Origin: JAUVKA01 sp964465145
GTDB lineage: Bacteria; Bacteroidota; Bacteroidia; Bacteroidales; UBA12481
Assembly (NCBI GenBank): GCA_964465145.1
Contig: CAYXJR010000020.1
Coordinates: 1 to 53,603, forward strand
Reading direction: 5' to 3'
DNA length: 53,603 nt
Below are positions 33,455 through 43,238 of the stretch, piece after piece. The notes below the pieces were generated by a model. That model was not told where the DNA came from. It saw only the letters and a list, made by a program, of their open reading frames with translations, and searched no databases. Numbering within the stretch: the stretch's first letter is position 1; each line of letters begins with the position of its first letter. The translations under genes were made by a program, and so were the position numbers.

Positions 33455-34072
33455 GTGAGTTTAGTATCATTCATTCAAGAACGGATATTGCTTCCACGAA
33501 AATGGAAACGATACAGGAAAAACCGACCTGAACCTAAGTTTATTGGTTTACACCAAGCAAAAAGAATTGGGATTATTGCTGATTTTCATGAAAGCAGTTT
33601 AATTCGTATTGTTTCAGATTTTCATAAAAGGATAAACAAGGAGGGCATATCTGTGAGCCTGGCGGCTCTTGTTCAGGATAAGCGTAATAGTTTCAACCAA
33701 TTTGAATTTGAGAGACAATTCCCTGGCAGCCTGGTCTACCTTTTAGCAAGCGATGAGGTAAACCGCTGGGGACAGGCAAAGAAAATTGTGATCCAGCCTT
33801 TTCTCGACCAGCATTATGATATTTTATTTTTTCTGGATCGAACACCATCCTTTACAATGTATGACATCATTTTATCCACCACCTCTAAAATGGTGGCAGG
33901 CCGAATCAGTGAAGACCGTGAAATTGTTGATTTTGGGATCGAATTAGATGCTTCATCCCCCCTGGAGAATGTCACGGAAAACCTTTACAAATATTTAATC
34001 AGTATTGGAGCACCAAAAGCAAAAGATGAATCCGAACCCAAAGTTAAAAAATCTGACCTAAAATTATTTTAG
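33455..34072 (+). CDS. DUF6913-like hypothetical protein
   Basis: This 205-residue protein starts at GTG 33455, 12 bp after ligA. It opens with a basic segment (KWKRYRKNRPEP), then alternates alpha and beta: 'KRIGIIADF' near residue 36, 'VSLAALVQDKRN' near 66, 'YDILFFLDRTPSFTMYDIIL' near 122 and 'KMVAGRISED' near 146. This resembles a small Bacteroidota family (DUF6913) without known function; no catalytic motif is visible. Its stop codon abuts the dapA start with no gap. Function unknown. Confidence 0.65.
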   Translation: MSLVSFIQERILLPRKWKRYRKNRPEPKFIGLHQAKRIGIIADFHESSLIRIVSDFHKRINKEGISVSLAALVQDKRNSFNQFEFERQFPGSLVYLLASDEVNRWGQAKKIVIQPFLDQHYDILFFLDRTPSFTMYDIILSTTSKMVAGRISEDREIVDFGIELDASSPLENVTENLYKYLISIGAPKAKDESEPKVKKSDLKLF

Positions 34073-34963
34073 ATGGAAACCCACCTTTTCTCTGGAACCG
34101 GGGTTGCCCTGGTCACTCCCTTCACCGATGAAGGCGCAGTCGATTTTTATTCACTCTCAAAAATAGTGAACCATGTTGTATCCGGTAATGTGGATTATTT
34201 GGTCGTCTTGGGTACAACGGGTGAATCCGTGGTTCTTTCCAAAGATGAAAAAGATGCAGTTATTGACCATATTTTGAAGGTGAATAATGGTAATTGTCCT
34301 GTCGTTCTGGGAATTGGAGGTAACAACACCTCAGCTTTGGTAGCTCAGATTGAAGCCCAGGATTTTTTTGGTATTTCTGGTATTTTATCCGTAAGCCCCT
34401 ATTACAACAAACCAAGTGAAAGAGGTATATATTCTCATTATCAGGCGATTGCTGATGTTTGCCCAGTACCTATTATCCTATATAATGTTCCAGGACGTAC
34501 AGGATCAATGATCAGTCCCGAAACAACACTTAGCCTGGCCGAAGATTTTAAAAACATCGTTGCGATAAAGGAGGCTTCAGGCAATTTTGACGCTATAATG
34601 GAAATCATAAGAAATAAACCCAAAGATTTCGCGGTGATTTCCGGAGATGATGCACTAGCCCTGCCCACTATGGCTCTGGGGGCCAAGGGCCTCATATCCG
34701 TTATTGCTAACGGTTTTCCTTCAAAAGTTAGTTCTATGATACGTTTTGGCCTGGAGGGTGACTTTGTCGCTGGCAGGCAAATCCACTATGAACTTATAGA
34801 ATTAATCAACTATATTTTCCATGATGGCAATCCTTCCGGGATCAAGGCAGTTCTAAATCACCTTAAACTTGCTGAAAAGTTTGTAAGATTACCATTAGTT
34901 CCTGTACGAAGGAAAACTGAACAGAAGATCCAGGAACTATGCAGCAAAATTCTTCTTGCCTAA
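34073..34963 (+). CDS. dapA: 4-hydroxy-tetrahydrodipicolinate synthase
   Basis: This 296-residue TIM-barrel lyase condenses pyruvate and aspartate semialdehyde in the lysine and diaminopimelate pathway. Landmarks are 'GTTGESVVL' (residues ~44-52), 'YYNKPSERGIYSHY', Tyr137 in 'ILYNVPGRTG' and the Schiff-base Lys166 in 'AIKEASG'. Length is standard. It is transcribed after the DUF6913-like gene and converges on secA. Confidence 0.96.
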   Translation: METHLFSGTGVALVTPFTDEGAVDFYSLSKIVNHVVSGNVDYLVVLGTTGESVVLSKDEKDAVIDHILKVNNGNCPVVLGIGGNNTSALVAQIEAQDFFGISGILSVSPYYNKPSERGIYSHYQAIADVCPVPIILYNVPGRTGSMISPETTLSLAEDFKNIVAIKEASGNFDAIMEIIRNKPKDFAVISGDDALALPTMALGAKGLISVIANGFPSKVSSMIRFGLEGDFVAGRQIHYELIELINYIFHDGNPSGIKAVLNHLKLAEKFVRLPLVPVRRKTEQKIQELCSKILLA

Positions 34964-34975
34964 AATATTAAATTA

Positions 34976-37900
34976 TCATGCTTGAGCCTGGTCTCCGCCG
35001 GCCCGGCCATGACATAGCTTATATTTCTTGCCGCTGCCACATGGACAACGATCATTTCTCCCAATTTTCTTCTCCACTCGTATTGGCTGAACCTTTTGAG
35101 GGCGTTGACCACCAGAACCGGCTGAACTGTTTGAAGAATTATAGGTGGGCATATCCGTTTTGCTGGTTTCATACCTGCTCATATCCAGTTTTTGCCTGGC
35201 CTGAGCTTCCCTTACCTGCTCCGGCTGCCGAATTGGTATCTTTCCTTTCATCAATAGGGAGACAACATCACGGTTAACTTGATCCATCATGTTTTTGAAT
35301 AGCTCAAAGGATTCCAGTTTGTAAATCAATAATGGATCTTTTTGCTCATAGGAAGCATTTTGAACCGATTGTTTTAGTTCATCCATCTCACGCAGGTGTT
35401 CCTTCCATGCCTCATCAATGGTGGCCAGTACAACCCCTTTCTCAAAAGCTTTTACCAATTCCTTGTTATGGCTGTCGTAACATTTCTTTAAATTGGCATT
35501 AATCTGCAGAGTTCGCTGTCCATCAGTTATCGGCACCAGGATATTTTCATATTGGTGTGCGGATTTTTCAAAAACATCTTTGATGACTGGCCAGGCTTGA
35601 CTTGCCATAAACTCATTCTTTTCTTCAAATGTTTTCAACACCTTGAGGTACAGCGTCATATATAGGTCATCCCTCTTACCTGTTTTGAACTCATCCTCAG
35701 AAAGAGGACAGTCGTGAGCCAAAACCCTGATTAGGTCCATCCTGAGGCCTTCGTAATCATCATTGGTCTTATGCTCTTCAACCATTGAATAGCTCAGGTC
35801 ATTGATCATATTAGCAATGTCCATTTCGATTCTTTCGCCATGGAGGGCATGCTTTCTCATACTGTAAACCACTTCCCGCTGGCTGTTCATCACATCGTCA
35901 TACTCGAGCAAACGTTTCCGGATCCCAAAGTTGTTCTCCTCAACCTTTTTCTGTGCCCGTTCTATGGATTTGGTAATCATGGAGTGCTGAATCATTTCTC
36001 CTTCCTTGAGCCCCATCCTATCCATAAGCTTTGCCACCCGGTCGGATCCAAATAATCGCATCAGATCATCTTCAAGAGACACAAAAAATTGTGATGATCC
36101 GGGATCCCCCTGTCTGCCTGCGCGGCCCCTTAACTGCCTGTCTACCCTTCTTGACTCATGTCGTTCAGTTCCTATAATAGCCAACCCCCCGGCTGCTTTA
36201 ACCGTTGGATGAAGTTTTATGTCAGTACCCCTGCCTGCCATGTTTGTGGCAATCGTAACTGCTCCCGGCTGACCAGCGAAGGCTACCACTTCTGCTTCCC
36301 GTTGGTGCAACTTGGCATTTAGTACATTATGCTGAATCCCCTTGATCTTGAGCATTCTACTTAGGAGTTCAGAAATTTCCACCGATGTGGTACCGACAAG
36401 AACAGCCCTCTTCTGTTCAACCAGAGCAACAATCTCGTTGCTAACAGCATTATACTTTTCTCTTTTGGTTTTATAAACCATGTCTTCTCTATCATCCCGG
36501 GTTATCGGTCTGTTAGTAGGGGTAACAACCACATCAAGTTTATAAATATCCCATAATTCGCCGGCTTCAGTTTCGGCAGTTCCCGTCATTCCAGAAAGCT
36601 TATTGTACATCCTGAAATAGTTCTGCAAGGTAATGGTGGCAAAGGTTTGTGTTGCCGCCTCTACCTTAACATTTTCCTTTGCTTCTATAGCCTGGTGCAA
36701 ACCGTCAGAATACCTTCTTCCCTCCATTATTCGACCTGTCTGTTCATCCACAATCTTCACCTTGTTATCGATTACCACATATTCGATATCATTTTCGAAA
36801 AGAGTATAAGCTTTAAGCAGTTGAATAATGGTGTGAACCCGCTCTGATTTAATAGAAAAATCACCTATCAATTCATTCTTCTTGTTCAGTTTTTCCTCAT
36901 CAGAAAGATCCATTTTCTCGATATCAGCAATTTCAGATCCGATATCAGGAAGCACAAAGAAAGTTGGATCTTCTCCAGTGGCAGTGATTAGGTCGATTCC
37001 CTTATCAGTTAGTTCTACGGAGTTATTCTTCTCATCAATAATAAAGAAGAGGTCTGAAGTAACAATGTGCATGTTTTTGGAATTCTCCTGCATGTAGAAG
37101 TTTTCCGTTTTATGCATTAGCATTTTCATCCCCTCCTCACTGAGGTATTTAATTATAGCTTTTGTCTTAGGTAGTCCCTTGTGTGCGCGTAGAAGCAGTT
37201 TACCGCCCTCTTCATTTTCACCCTCCGCAATAAGCTTCTTTGCTTTGATAAAAACTTCTGAAACTAGTTTTTTCTGCTCATTGTATAAATTCACCACCCG
37301 GTTTTTCAGAACCATAAAGAGCTGATCATCTCCTTTTGGAATTGGTCCGGATATTATAAGCGGTGTTCTTGCATCATCAACCAATACCGAGTCCACCTCA
37401 TCCACTATAGTGAAGTTATGCCCCCTTTGAACCAGGTCATCCGGGGATATGGCCATATTGTCCCTCAGGTAATCAAATCCAAATTCATTATTGGTTCCAT
37501 AAGTGATATCTGAATTATAAGCCTTTCTGCGAGCCGTGGAATTTGGTTGGTGTTTATCGATGCAATCCACAGTAAGTCCGTGAAATTCGAAAATTGGGCC
37601 CATCCATTCCGCATCTCTTTTCGCCAGGTAATCATTAACTGTAACCACATGAACACCTCTGCCAGGCAATGCGTTGAGGAATACTGGCAATGTAGCTACA
37701 AGAGTTTTCCCTTCCCCTGTTGCCATCTCCGCAATCTTGCCCTCGTGAAGCGTTAGTCCACCGATCAGCTGCACATCATAATGAACCATATCCCAGGTTA
37801 CCTTATTCCCTCCGGCAGTCCAGCTATTATAATATATAGCCTTATCTCCTTTTATTTCAACAACATCCCTTACAGCTGCAATATCCCTATCCAATTGAGA

Positions 37901-38302
37901 TGCAGTAACTTCAATAGTTTCATATTCATTAAACCTCCGGGCAGTTTCCTTTACAATGGCAAAAGCCAGAGGTAACATTTCACCCAGGGCCTTTCCATTT
38001 TTGTCAACGATTGCCTGTTCCAGCTTATCCACTTCTTTAAAAGCAACATCCCGTTCGGCAAGTGGTATTTCATCGGCCTCTATTTTCGCTTTGATAGCCT
38101 TTATTGCCTGTACCTCTTCATCTATATTCCTCCTGACCTGATCTTTGAGTTCCTCCGACCGGGCACGTAATTCATCATGAGAAAGCTTAATCAGCTCATC
38201 AGTGAATGCATGAACCTGCTGGACAACAGGGAGAGCAGTTTTATAATCTTTTTCCGACTTATTTCCGAACAAGCCAGATAATAATTTATCGACAATAGCC
38301 AT
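34976..38302 (-). CDS. secA: Preprotein translocase ATPase SecA
   Basis: This 1108-residue motor drives proteins through SecYEG. The DEAD-type motor has Walker A 'ATGEGKTLVATLP' (near residue 194) and 'VDEVDSVLVDDARTPLI', then NBD2 'TNMAGRGTDIKL' and 'GRAGRQGDPGSSQFF'. The C-terminal zinc motif has Cys1086, Cys1088, Cys1097 and His1098. It is longer than E. coli SecA (901) because of Bacteroidota insertions between residues ~340 and 500. A candidate promoter lies 165 bp upstream, giving a long leader. Confidence 0.97.
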   Translation of the reverse strand: MAIVDKLLSGLFGNKSEKDYKTALPVVQQVHAFTDELIKLSHDELRARSEELKDQVRRNIDEEVQAIKAIKAKIEADEIPLAERDVAFKEVDKLEQAIVDKNGKALGEMLPLAFAIVKETARRFNEYETIEVTASQLDRDIAAVRDVVEIKGDKAIYYNSWTAGGNKVTWDMVHYDVQLIGGLTLHEGKIAEMATGEGKTLVATLPVFLNALPGRGVHVVTVNDYLAKRDAEWMGPIFEFHGLTVDCIDKHQPNSTARRKAYNSDITYGTNNEFGFDYLRDNMAISPDDLVQRGHNFTIVDEVDSVLVDDARTPLIISGPIPKGDDQLFMVLKNRVVNLYNEQKKLVSEVFIKAKKLIAEGENEEGGKLLLRAHKGLPKTKAIIKYLSEEGMKMLMHKTENFYMQENSKNMHIVTSDLFFIIDEKNNSVELTDKGIDLITATGEDPTFFVLPDIGSEIADIEKMDLSDEEKLNKKNELIGDFSIKSERVHTIIQLLKAYTLFENDIEYVVIDNKVKIVDEQTGRIMEGRRYSDGLHQAIEAKENVKVEAATQTFATITLQNYFRMYNKLSGMTGTAETEAGELWDIYKLDVVVTPTNRPITRDDREDMVYKTKREKYNAVSNEIVALVEQKRAVLVGTTSVEISELLSRMLKIKGIQHNVLNAKLHQREAEVVAFAGQPGAVTIATNMAGRGTDIKLHPTVKAAGGLAIIGTERHESRRVDRQLRGRAGRQGDPGSSQFFVSLEDDLMRLFGSDRVAKLMDRMGLKEGEMIQHSMITKSIERAQKKVEENNFGIRKRLLEYDDVMNSQREVVYSMRKHALHGERIEMDIANMINDLSYSMVEEHKTNDDYEGLRMDLIRVLAHDCPLSEDEFKTGKRDDLYMTLYLKVLKTFEEKNEFMASQAWPVIKDVFEKSAHQYENILVPITDGQRTLQINANLKKCYDSHNKELVKAFEKGVVLATIDEAWKEHLREMDELKQSVQNASYEQKDPLLIYKLESFELFKNMMDQVNRDVVSLLMKGKIPIRQPEQVREAQARQKLDMSRYETSKTDMPTYNSSNSSAGSGGQRPQKVQPIRVEKKIGRNDRCPCGSGKKYKLCHGRAGGDQAQA

Positions 38303-38466
38303 AATACGCAGGTATTATTTTAATTCTCATTACAAATAATAAACCACAATAATAAACATGCTTTTTTGTCATGATCTATGTAATGCATGCTTTCAAAAAT
38401 GCCAAAATTCTTCACAGTAATATAATTAAGGGAAGACGCAGAATCAACGTCTGGTTAACCTTGGAA

Positions 38467-38498
38467 CAAAGATAACAGATATTTCTCTAACAAGGCAA
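38467..38498 (-). promoter_or_regulatory. Promoter for secA
   Basis: On the minus strand TTG (38496-38498), a 21-bp spacer and TATCTTTG (38467-38474) match the phylum consensus. The transcript would begin near 38460, leaving a leader of about 155 bases before the secA ATG. Confidence 0.7.
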
Positions 38499-38673
38499 AG
38501 CGAGGAGCAACTGACAAATTCTTTGGCCAGTGCCAAAATCAATTGCATTTGGCATTGAACAGATGAGAATCCGGAATGGGCGTACTTATTATTTAAATTT
38601 CTATTTTTTTTCCACTTTTGCTTTATTACCTTGGAGAAATTTAAATTTTTTAAAATTCTAACATCCTGTATCT
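38499..38673. other. Non-coding stretch upstream of the isomerase gene
   Basis: Together with the secA leader this makes a 371-bp gap. Beyond the secA promoter I see only an AT-rich run (38590-38660) before the isomerase start. A weak TTACCTTG near 38626 resembles a -7 box, but no convincing promoter, RNA or repeat is visible. Confidence 0.4.
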
Positions 38674-40107
38674 ATGAAAGATGCGTACAGATTAAAAATC
38701 GGCCTTTTTGGAATTGGCCTCGACACCTATTGGACACAATTTGAAGGTTTGAAAAAGCGGCTGGAATCCAATCTGGAAAAGGTTCATGAAAAGCTTGCTT
38801 TATATGACACGGAGATTGTTAACCTGGGCCTGGTTGATACAGCCGATAAGGCTTTTATGGCCGGCCATCAGTTCCGGCAGAAAGATGTGGATCTCATATT
38901 CCTTTATGTGGCCACCTATGCCCTATCCTCAACGGTCTTGCCAGTGGTTCAGAGAGCCAAAGTTCCCGTGATTATATTGAATCTTGTTCCTGAACCGTCG
39001 ATTGATTATCAACGTTTCAATGCCATGGGTGACCGGACCAAAATGACCGGAGAATGGCTGGCATATTGTTCCCCATGTGCAGTTCCTGAAATAGCCAATG
39101 TGTTTTTGCGTACGGGGATACAATTCCATCAGATTACAGGATCCCTTGAGGGTGACGATCTCGTATGGAATGAGGCTAAGGACTGGGTACATGCTGCAAA
39201 AGTTGCCCATACCATGAGCCATAACAAGATGGGTTGTATGGGACATTATTACAGTGGAATGCTGGATATTTATTCTGATATTACTCAGCATTATGCACAT
39301 TTCGGTGGACACTTCGAAATGCTGGAGGTAGATGAATTAACTGCCCTGAGAAGAGGAATTAACCAGGAAGACATTGAGAACCGGGTCAGATTATTTTATA
39401 ATGATTTTGATATTCAAAATGATTGTTCACCTGAGGATTTGACGGAGGCTGCACGTACTTCACTTGCTCTGGACCTGCTTGTCGAAAAATATCGACTAGG
39501 CTCCCTGGCCTATTATTACAAAGGAACCGGAATTACTGAAAACGAGAAGACAATCAGTTCAATTATTCTGGGGAGTTCTCTGCTTACTGCTAATAGTGTT
39601 CCTGTTGCAGGAGAGTATGAGATCAAGAATGTCCAGGCCATGAAAATACTGGACAGCTTTGGCGCTGGGGGCTCATTTACTGAATACTATGCTCTTGATT
39701 TGACAAAAGACCAGGTGTTAATGGGGCATGATGGGCCTGGCCATATTGCTATTGCCGAGGGTAAAACCAAGGTTAAACCCTTGAATATGTATCATGGCAA
39801 AGTTGGTGAAGGATTATCAGTGGAGATGTCGGTAAAAAACGGCCCCGTAACTCTCCTGTCGGTTGTTCAAAAACCAGACGGACGATTGATGCTTTTGCTT
39901 GCCGAGGGGGAGTCTGTTCCCGGTCTAATTCTGGAATTAGGCAATACAAACAGCAGGTATTCTTTCCCAATCGGGGCCCGTGAATTTGTAAATAACTGGA
40001 ACAGTCATGGTCCTGCACATCACTGTGCTGTGGGGGTGGGTCATTTATCATCGAAAATTAAAAAGCTGGGCAGTCTTCTGGCAATGGAGGTAATCCAGGT
40101 TTGTTAG
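38674..40107 (+). CDS. L-arabinose isomerase-like sugar isomerase
   Basis: This 477-residue protein of the fucose/arabinose isomerase fold has the Rossmann-like N-terminus ('YRLKIGLFGIGLDTYW') and 'DLIFLYVATYAL' (residues ~71-82). Four candidate metal ligands typical of AraA are present: Glu in 'AGEYEIKN' (~311), Glu in 'SFTEYYALD' (~333), His in 'GHDGPGH' (~350) and His in 'GPAHHCAVG' (~449). It is somewhat shorter and clearly divergent from E. coli AraA. No kinase, epimerase or transporter neighbours exist, so the sugar is uncertain. Confidence 0.8.
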   Translation: MKDAYRLKIGLFGIGLDTYWTQFEGLKKRLESNLEKVHEKLALYDTEIVNLGLVDTADKAFMAGHQFRQKDVDLIFLYVATYALSSTVLPVVQRAKVPVIILNLVPEPSIDYQRFNAMGDRTKMTGEWLAYCSPCAVPEIANVFLRTGIQFHQITGSLEGDDLVWNEAKDWVHAAKVAHTMSHNKMGCMGHYYSGMLDIYSDITQHYAHFGGHFEMLEVDELTALRRGINQEDIENRVRLFYNDFDIQNDCSPEDLTEAARTSLALDLLVEKYRLGSLAYYYKGTGITENEKTISSIILGSSLLTANSVPVAGEYEIKNVQAMKILDSFGAGGSFTEYYALDLTKDQVLMGHDGPGHIAIAEGKTKVKPLNMYHGKVGEGLSVEMSVKNGPVTLLSVVQKPDGRLMLLLAEGESVPGLILELGNTNSRYSFPIGAREFVNNWNSHGPAHHCAVGVGHLSSKIKKLGSLLAMEVIQVC

Positions 40108-40176
40108 TCATCTGGTTTATGTATGCCATATATTATAGCATTGACCATGAACGAGTGGAGAAATCAAGCAAATGTA

Positions 40177-41913
40177 TTACTCGAAATCCAGGTTAAAAGT
40201 ATTTCGAAACAAACCTAGCTGCGGATTCTGCTCTTGCATGTGCTTAAATTTGTCATCCTCGGTGTAAAGTTTCTTCTCGGCATTTTCCCTTTCCACTACT
40301 GTTTGCAAACTAATATCCTCTACCCCGGTATGATTCTTCAGAAATGCCAGTATTTCAGGATGAATAGATGCCAGGGCTTTCCCCTGAGAAGGATTGTTCA
40401 GGTCTACCCTGATCAGATTATTTTCCCCTAAAATCGGTTTTTGTGTTGTCAGGGTATTGAACAAACGAGGTTGATCTTCCCTGATATTTTCGGCAAAACT
40501 TAACCACAATTTCATCAGGTTTTCCTGATTTAGAGCTATTTCAACAGTACTCTTTTCTTCAACAGGCTCAGTTGGTTCCGACAGCTTTATTTGTTCAGAA
40601 TTTTGTGCCTTATTCAGGAAATCTTTTATCCTCGGCCCCGTCTTTATTGAAGTAGCTACAGAATCAGCTATTTTAACAGTATTTTCCGGATCCTTCCGAT
40701 AAGGTTCGTCGGATTTTTTATGTTCAAATTTAGCTTTCCTTCCTCCAATTTCAGGTTTTGAATAAAGCTTGTCCTTTGCTTCTCTTTGATCCACTTCCGG
40801 AGTTTGGTTCCTACCCGGAACATGTAGAATTGCCGATAGCTTCATCAGAGCAATCTCAACATGCAATCGGGTGTCCTTAGCCTGTTTATAATTGACATCT
40901 GCCGCACCGATAATTCCAAGGGATTTAAAAAGGAACTCAACTGAACATTTCTGGGAATAGGATCTGTATTTATCAGAAATCTCACCACTTAATTCCATCA
41001 ATTGAATTGTCTCCTCGTCTTTACACATTAAAAGGTTTCTAAAGTGCTTTCCCATTCCATTCAAGTAATTGCGTGCATCGAAACCATTCTCCAGAACCTC
41101 ATCAAAAACCATAAGCGCCTGGCGATAATTACCCTCCAGGAAAGCATGTGTCGTCTGGAAGTAGTACTCATAATCAAGTACGTTAAGGTTCTCAATTATC
41201 GAATGGTAATCCACTGTTTTCCCAGAGAATGACACCACCTGATCGAAAATTGAAAGGGCATCACGCATAGATCCATCAGCCTTTTGTGCGATAATATTCA
41301 AGGCTGCATCATCTATCTGTACCAGCTCCTTTTCCGCAACACCCGCGAGGTATATCATCATTTCCCTTACACTGATCCTCTTGAAATCAAAGATCTGACA
41401 ACGGGAGAGTATGGTTGGAATAATCTTATGCTTTTCAGTGGTCGCTAAGATAAAAACAGCATGTGCAGGCGGTTCTTCCAAGGTTTTCAGAAATGCATTA
41501 AAGGCCAACTGAGACAACATGTGGACCTCATCAATAATGTAGATACTGTATTTTCCAACCTGTGGCGGAACCCTGATTTGGTCGATAAGGTTGCGGATAT
41601 CTTCCACATGATTATTTGAAGCTGCATCCAATTCATGTATATTGAACGACCTGTTATTATTGAACGACTCACAGGATTCACATGAATTACAAGCTTCCGA
41701 ATTAGCTCCGGGATTAAAGCAATTAATGGTCTTTGCAAATATCCTTGCGCATGTAGTTTTCCCAACCCCGCGTGGCCCGCAAAATAAATAGGCGTGCGCA
41801 ATGTGATTGGAGTTAATGGCATTCTTCAGAGTTCTGATTATAGAAGGTTGTCCTACTACAGTTTCGAAGCTATCTGGACGGTATTTGCGCGCCGATACTA
41901 CAAAATTATCCAT
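40177..41913 (-). CDS. dnaX: DNA polymerase III subunits gamma and tau
   Basis: This 578-residue clamp-loader ATPase has Walker A 'GPRGVGKTT' (residues 46-54), a zinc site with cysteines in 'CFNPGANSEACNSCESC' (near 66-82), Walker B 'IIDEVHML', sensor 'LATTEKHKIIPTILSRC', and domain III to ~365. The C-terminal third is a low-complexity charged linker followed by a tau-like domain. No slippery A-run for making gamma by frameshifting was recognised. Single-gene unit with its own -7 element. Confidence 0.95.
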   Translation of the reverse strand: MDNFVVSARKYRPDSFETVVGQPSIIRTLKNAINSNHIAHAYLFCGPRGVGKTTCARIFAKTINCFNPGANSEACNSCESCESFNNNRSFNIHELDAASNNHVEDIRNLIDQIRVPPQVGKYSIYIIDEVHMLSQLAFNAFLKTLEEPPAHAVFILATTEKHKIIPTILSRCQIFDFKRISVREMMIYLAGVAEKELVQIDDAALNIIAQKADGSMRDALSIFDQVVSFSGKTVDYHSIIENLNVLDYEYYFQTTHAFLEGNYRQALMVFDEVLENGFDARNYLNGMGKHFRNLLMCKDEETIQLMELSGEISDKYRSYSQKCSVEFLFKSLGIIGAADVNYKQAKDTRLHVEIALMKLSAILHVPGRNQTPEVDQREAKDKLYSKPEIGGRKAKFEHKKSDEPYRKDPENTVKIADSVATSIKTGPRIKDFLNKAQNSEQIKLSEPTEPVEEKSTVEIALNQENLMKLWLSFAENIREDQPRLFNTLTTQKPILGENNLIRVDLNNPSQGKALASIHPEILAFLKNHTGVEDISLQTVVERENAEKKLYTEDDKFKHMQEQNPQLGLFRNTFNLDFE

Positions 41914-41934
41914 GCTAATAATTTAATATTACCA

Positions 41935-41942
41935 CAAAGGTA
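41935..41942 (-). promoter_or_regulatory. Promoter -7 element for dnaX
   Basis: On the minus strand TACCTTTG matches TAnnTTTG, about 21 bp before the dnaX ATG. No TTG is seen at the expected upstream distance. Confidence 0.5.
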
Positions 41943-42018
41943 AGAAAATGGGAATAATCACATGTCCATATTATCATCTCATAATCCTGGCCAATCTATG
42001 AAAAACCATATAAATAGT

Positions 42019-42048
42019 TTGATTACTAATCAATAATCTCTAACTTTG
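42019..42048 (+). promoter_or_regulatory. Promoter for rpsF-rpsR-rplI
   Basis: TTG (42019-42021), 19-bp spacer and TAACTTTG (42041-42048) are a full match to the phylum consensus, about 40 bp before rpsF. Confidence 0.8.
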
Positions 42049-42087
42049 CAGGCCAAAATAAATTTTAATTTAAAATCAGAGTAAATT

Positions 42088-42450
42088 ATGTTGAATCAGT
42101 ATGAAACCGTTTTCATTGTAACTCCCGTTTTGTCTGAAGAACAGATGAAGGAAGCGGTAAAAAAGTTCTCCAATTTTGTCTCCGAAAACGGAGGGGGAAT
42201 TGTTCAAGAGGACAACTGGGGATTGCGTAAGCTAGCTTATCCTATCCAAAAAAAATCCACAGGCTTTTATCATTTGATTGAGTTCAAGGCCGAAGGTGAC
42301 CTCATCGGGCGACTGGAAACAGAATACCGACGGGATGAACGCATCATTCGTTTTCTCACGATGAAAATGAATAAATATGCAATTTTATATGCTGAAAAGC
42401 GTAGAAGAATGAAAGCAGAGAGTGTCGAACCAGTAACTACGGAGGAATAA
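42088..42450 (+). CDS. rpsF: 30S ribosomal protein S6
   Basis: 120 residues with the S6 ferredoxin-like fold: 'QYETVFIVTPVLSEEQ', then 'NWGLRKLAYPIQKKSTGFYH', then 'RRDERIIRFLTMKM'. It is the first gene of the conserved rpsF-rpsR-rplI operon. In the ribosome it pairs with S18 in the platform. Normal length. Confidence 0.97.
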   Translation: MLNQYETVFIVTPVLSEEQMKEAVKKFSNFVSENGGGIVQEDNWGLRKLAYPIQKKSTGFYHLIEFKAEGDLIGRLETEYRRDERIIRFLTMKMNKYAILYAEKRRRMKAESVEPVTTEE

Positions 42451-42453
42451 GCT

Positions 42454-42723
42454 ATGCCTAACAATCAAACTGAAATCAGGTATCTGGCTCCCCCAACGGT
42501 TGAAGTCAAGAAAAAGAAGTATTGTCGTTTCAAAAGAAGCCACATCAAGTACATCGACTACAAGGATCCAAAATTCTTGAAGCGTTTCCTTAACGAGCAA
42601 GGCAAAATCCTTCCCCGTCGATTAACAGGTACTTCATTGAAATTCCAAAGAAAAATAGCAACGTCAGTTAAGCGTGCACGCCACCTGGCTTTGTTACCTT
42701 ATGTAACTGATCTTATGAAATAA
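42454..42723 (+). CDS. rpsR: 30S ribosomal protein S18
   Basis: 89 residues ending 'KFQRKIATSVKRARHLALLPY', the S18 C-terminal signature, with 'YIDYKDPKFLKRFLNEQGKI' before it. It has an extended N-terminus. It begins 3 bp after rpsF, with a strong ribosome site (cggagga). Confidence 0.97.
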   Translation: MPNNQTEIRYLAPPTVEVKKKKYCRFKRSHIKYIDYKDPKFLKRFLNEQGKILPRRLTGTSLKFQRKIATSVKRARHLALLPYVTDLMK

Positions 42724-42738
42724 GGAGGAAAATAGACC

Positions 42739-43185
42739 ATGGAAATTATTTTAAAACAAGATATTCCCAACCTGGGAAATACAGATGAAATCATTAAGGT
42801 AAAAAACGGCTATGGCCGCAATTATCTTATCCCGAAGGGGATGGCTACCCTGGCTACTGAAACAAACAAAAAGATCCACGAAGAGATCCTGAGGCAGAGG
42901 GCGCACAAAGAAACAAAGTTGATTGAAAATGCTGAAAAACAAGTAGAAAACATGAGCGGTGTGGAACTGAAAATTGGGGCTAAAACCTCAACTACCGGCA
43001 AGATCTTTGGATCTGTCAATAATATTCAGATCGCCGAAGCTCTTAAAAAAAAGGGATTTGACATCGATCGGAAGAACATCACTATCAGTGGAGATGCGAT
43101 CAAAGAGATTGGTACTTATTCAGCTACCGTAAAATTATACAAAAACATCAAGACTGAAATTAGCTTTGAAGTATTCAGCGAATAG
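42739..43185 (+). CDS. rplI: 50S ribosomal protein L9
   Basis: 148 residues: N-terminal RNA-binding domain 'EIILKQDIPNLGNTDEIIKV' with 'GYGRNYLIPKGMA', a central helix (~45-80) and a C-terminal domain starting near 'GKIFGSVNNIQIAEAL'. Last gene of the operon, preceded by a strong aaggagga site and followed by a terminator. Confidence 0.97.
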   Translation: MEIILKQDIPNLGNTDEIIKVKNGYGRNYLIPKGMATLATETNKKIHEEILRQRAHKETKLIENAEKQVENMSGVELKIGAKTSTTGKIFGSVNNIQIAEALKKKGFDIDRKNITISGDAIKEIGTYSATVKLYKNIKTEISFEVFSE

Positions 43186-43207
43186 GAAGAATCAACGAAC
43201 ATAATTT

Positions 43208-43238
43208 AAAGGCCGTTTCCCCAAAGGATGCGGCCTTT
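43208..43238. terminator. Terminator between rplI and ridA
   Basis: An 8-bp stem (aaaggccg 43208-43215 / cggccttt 43231-43238) with a 15-nt loop is followed by attttac on the plus strand. It ends the rplI operon and overlaps the end of the opposing ridA gene. Confidence 0.75.
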
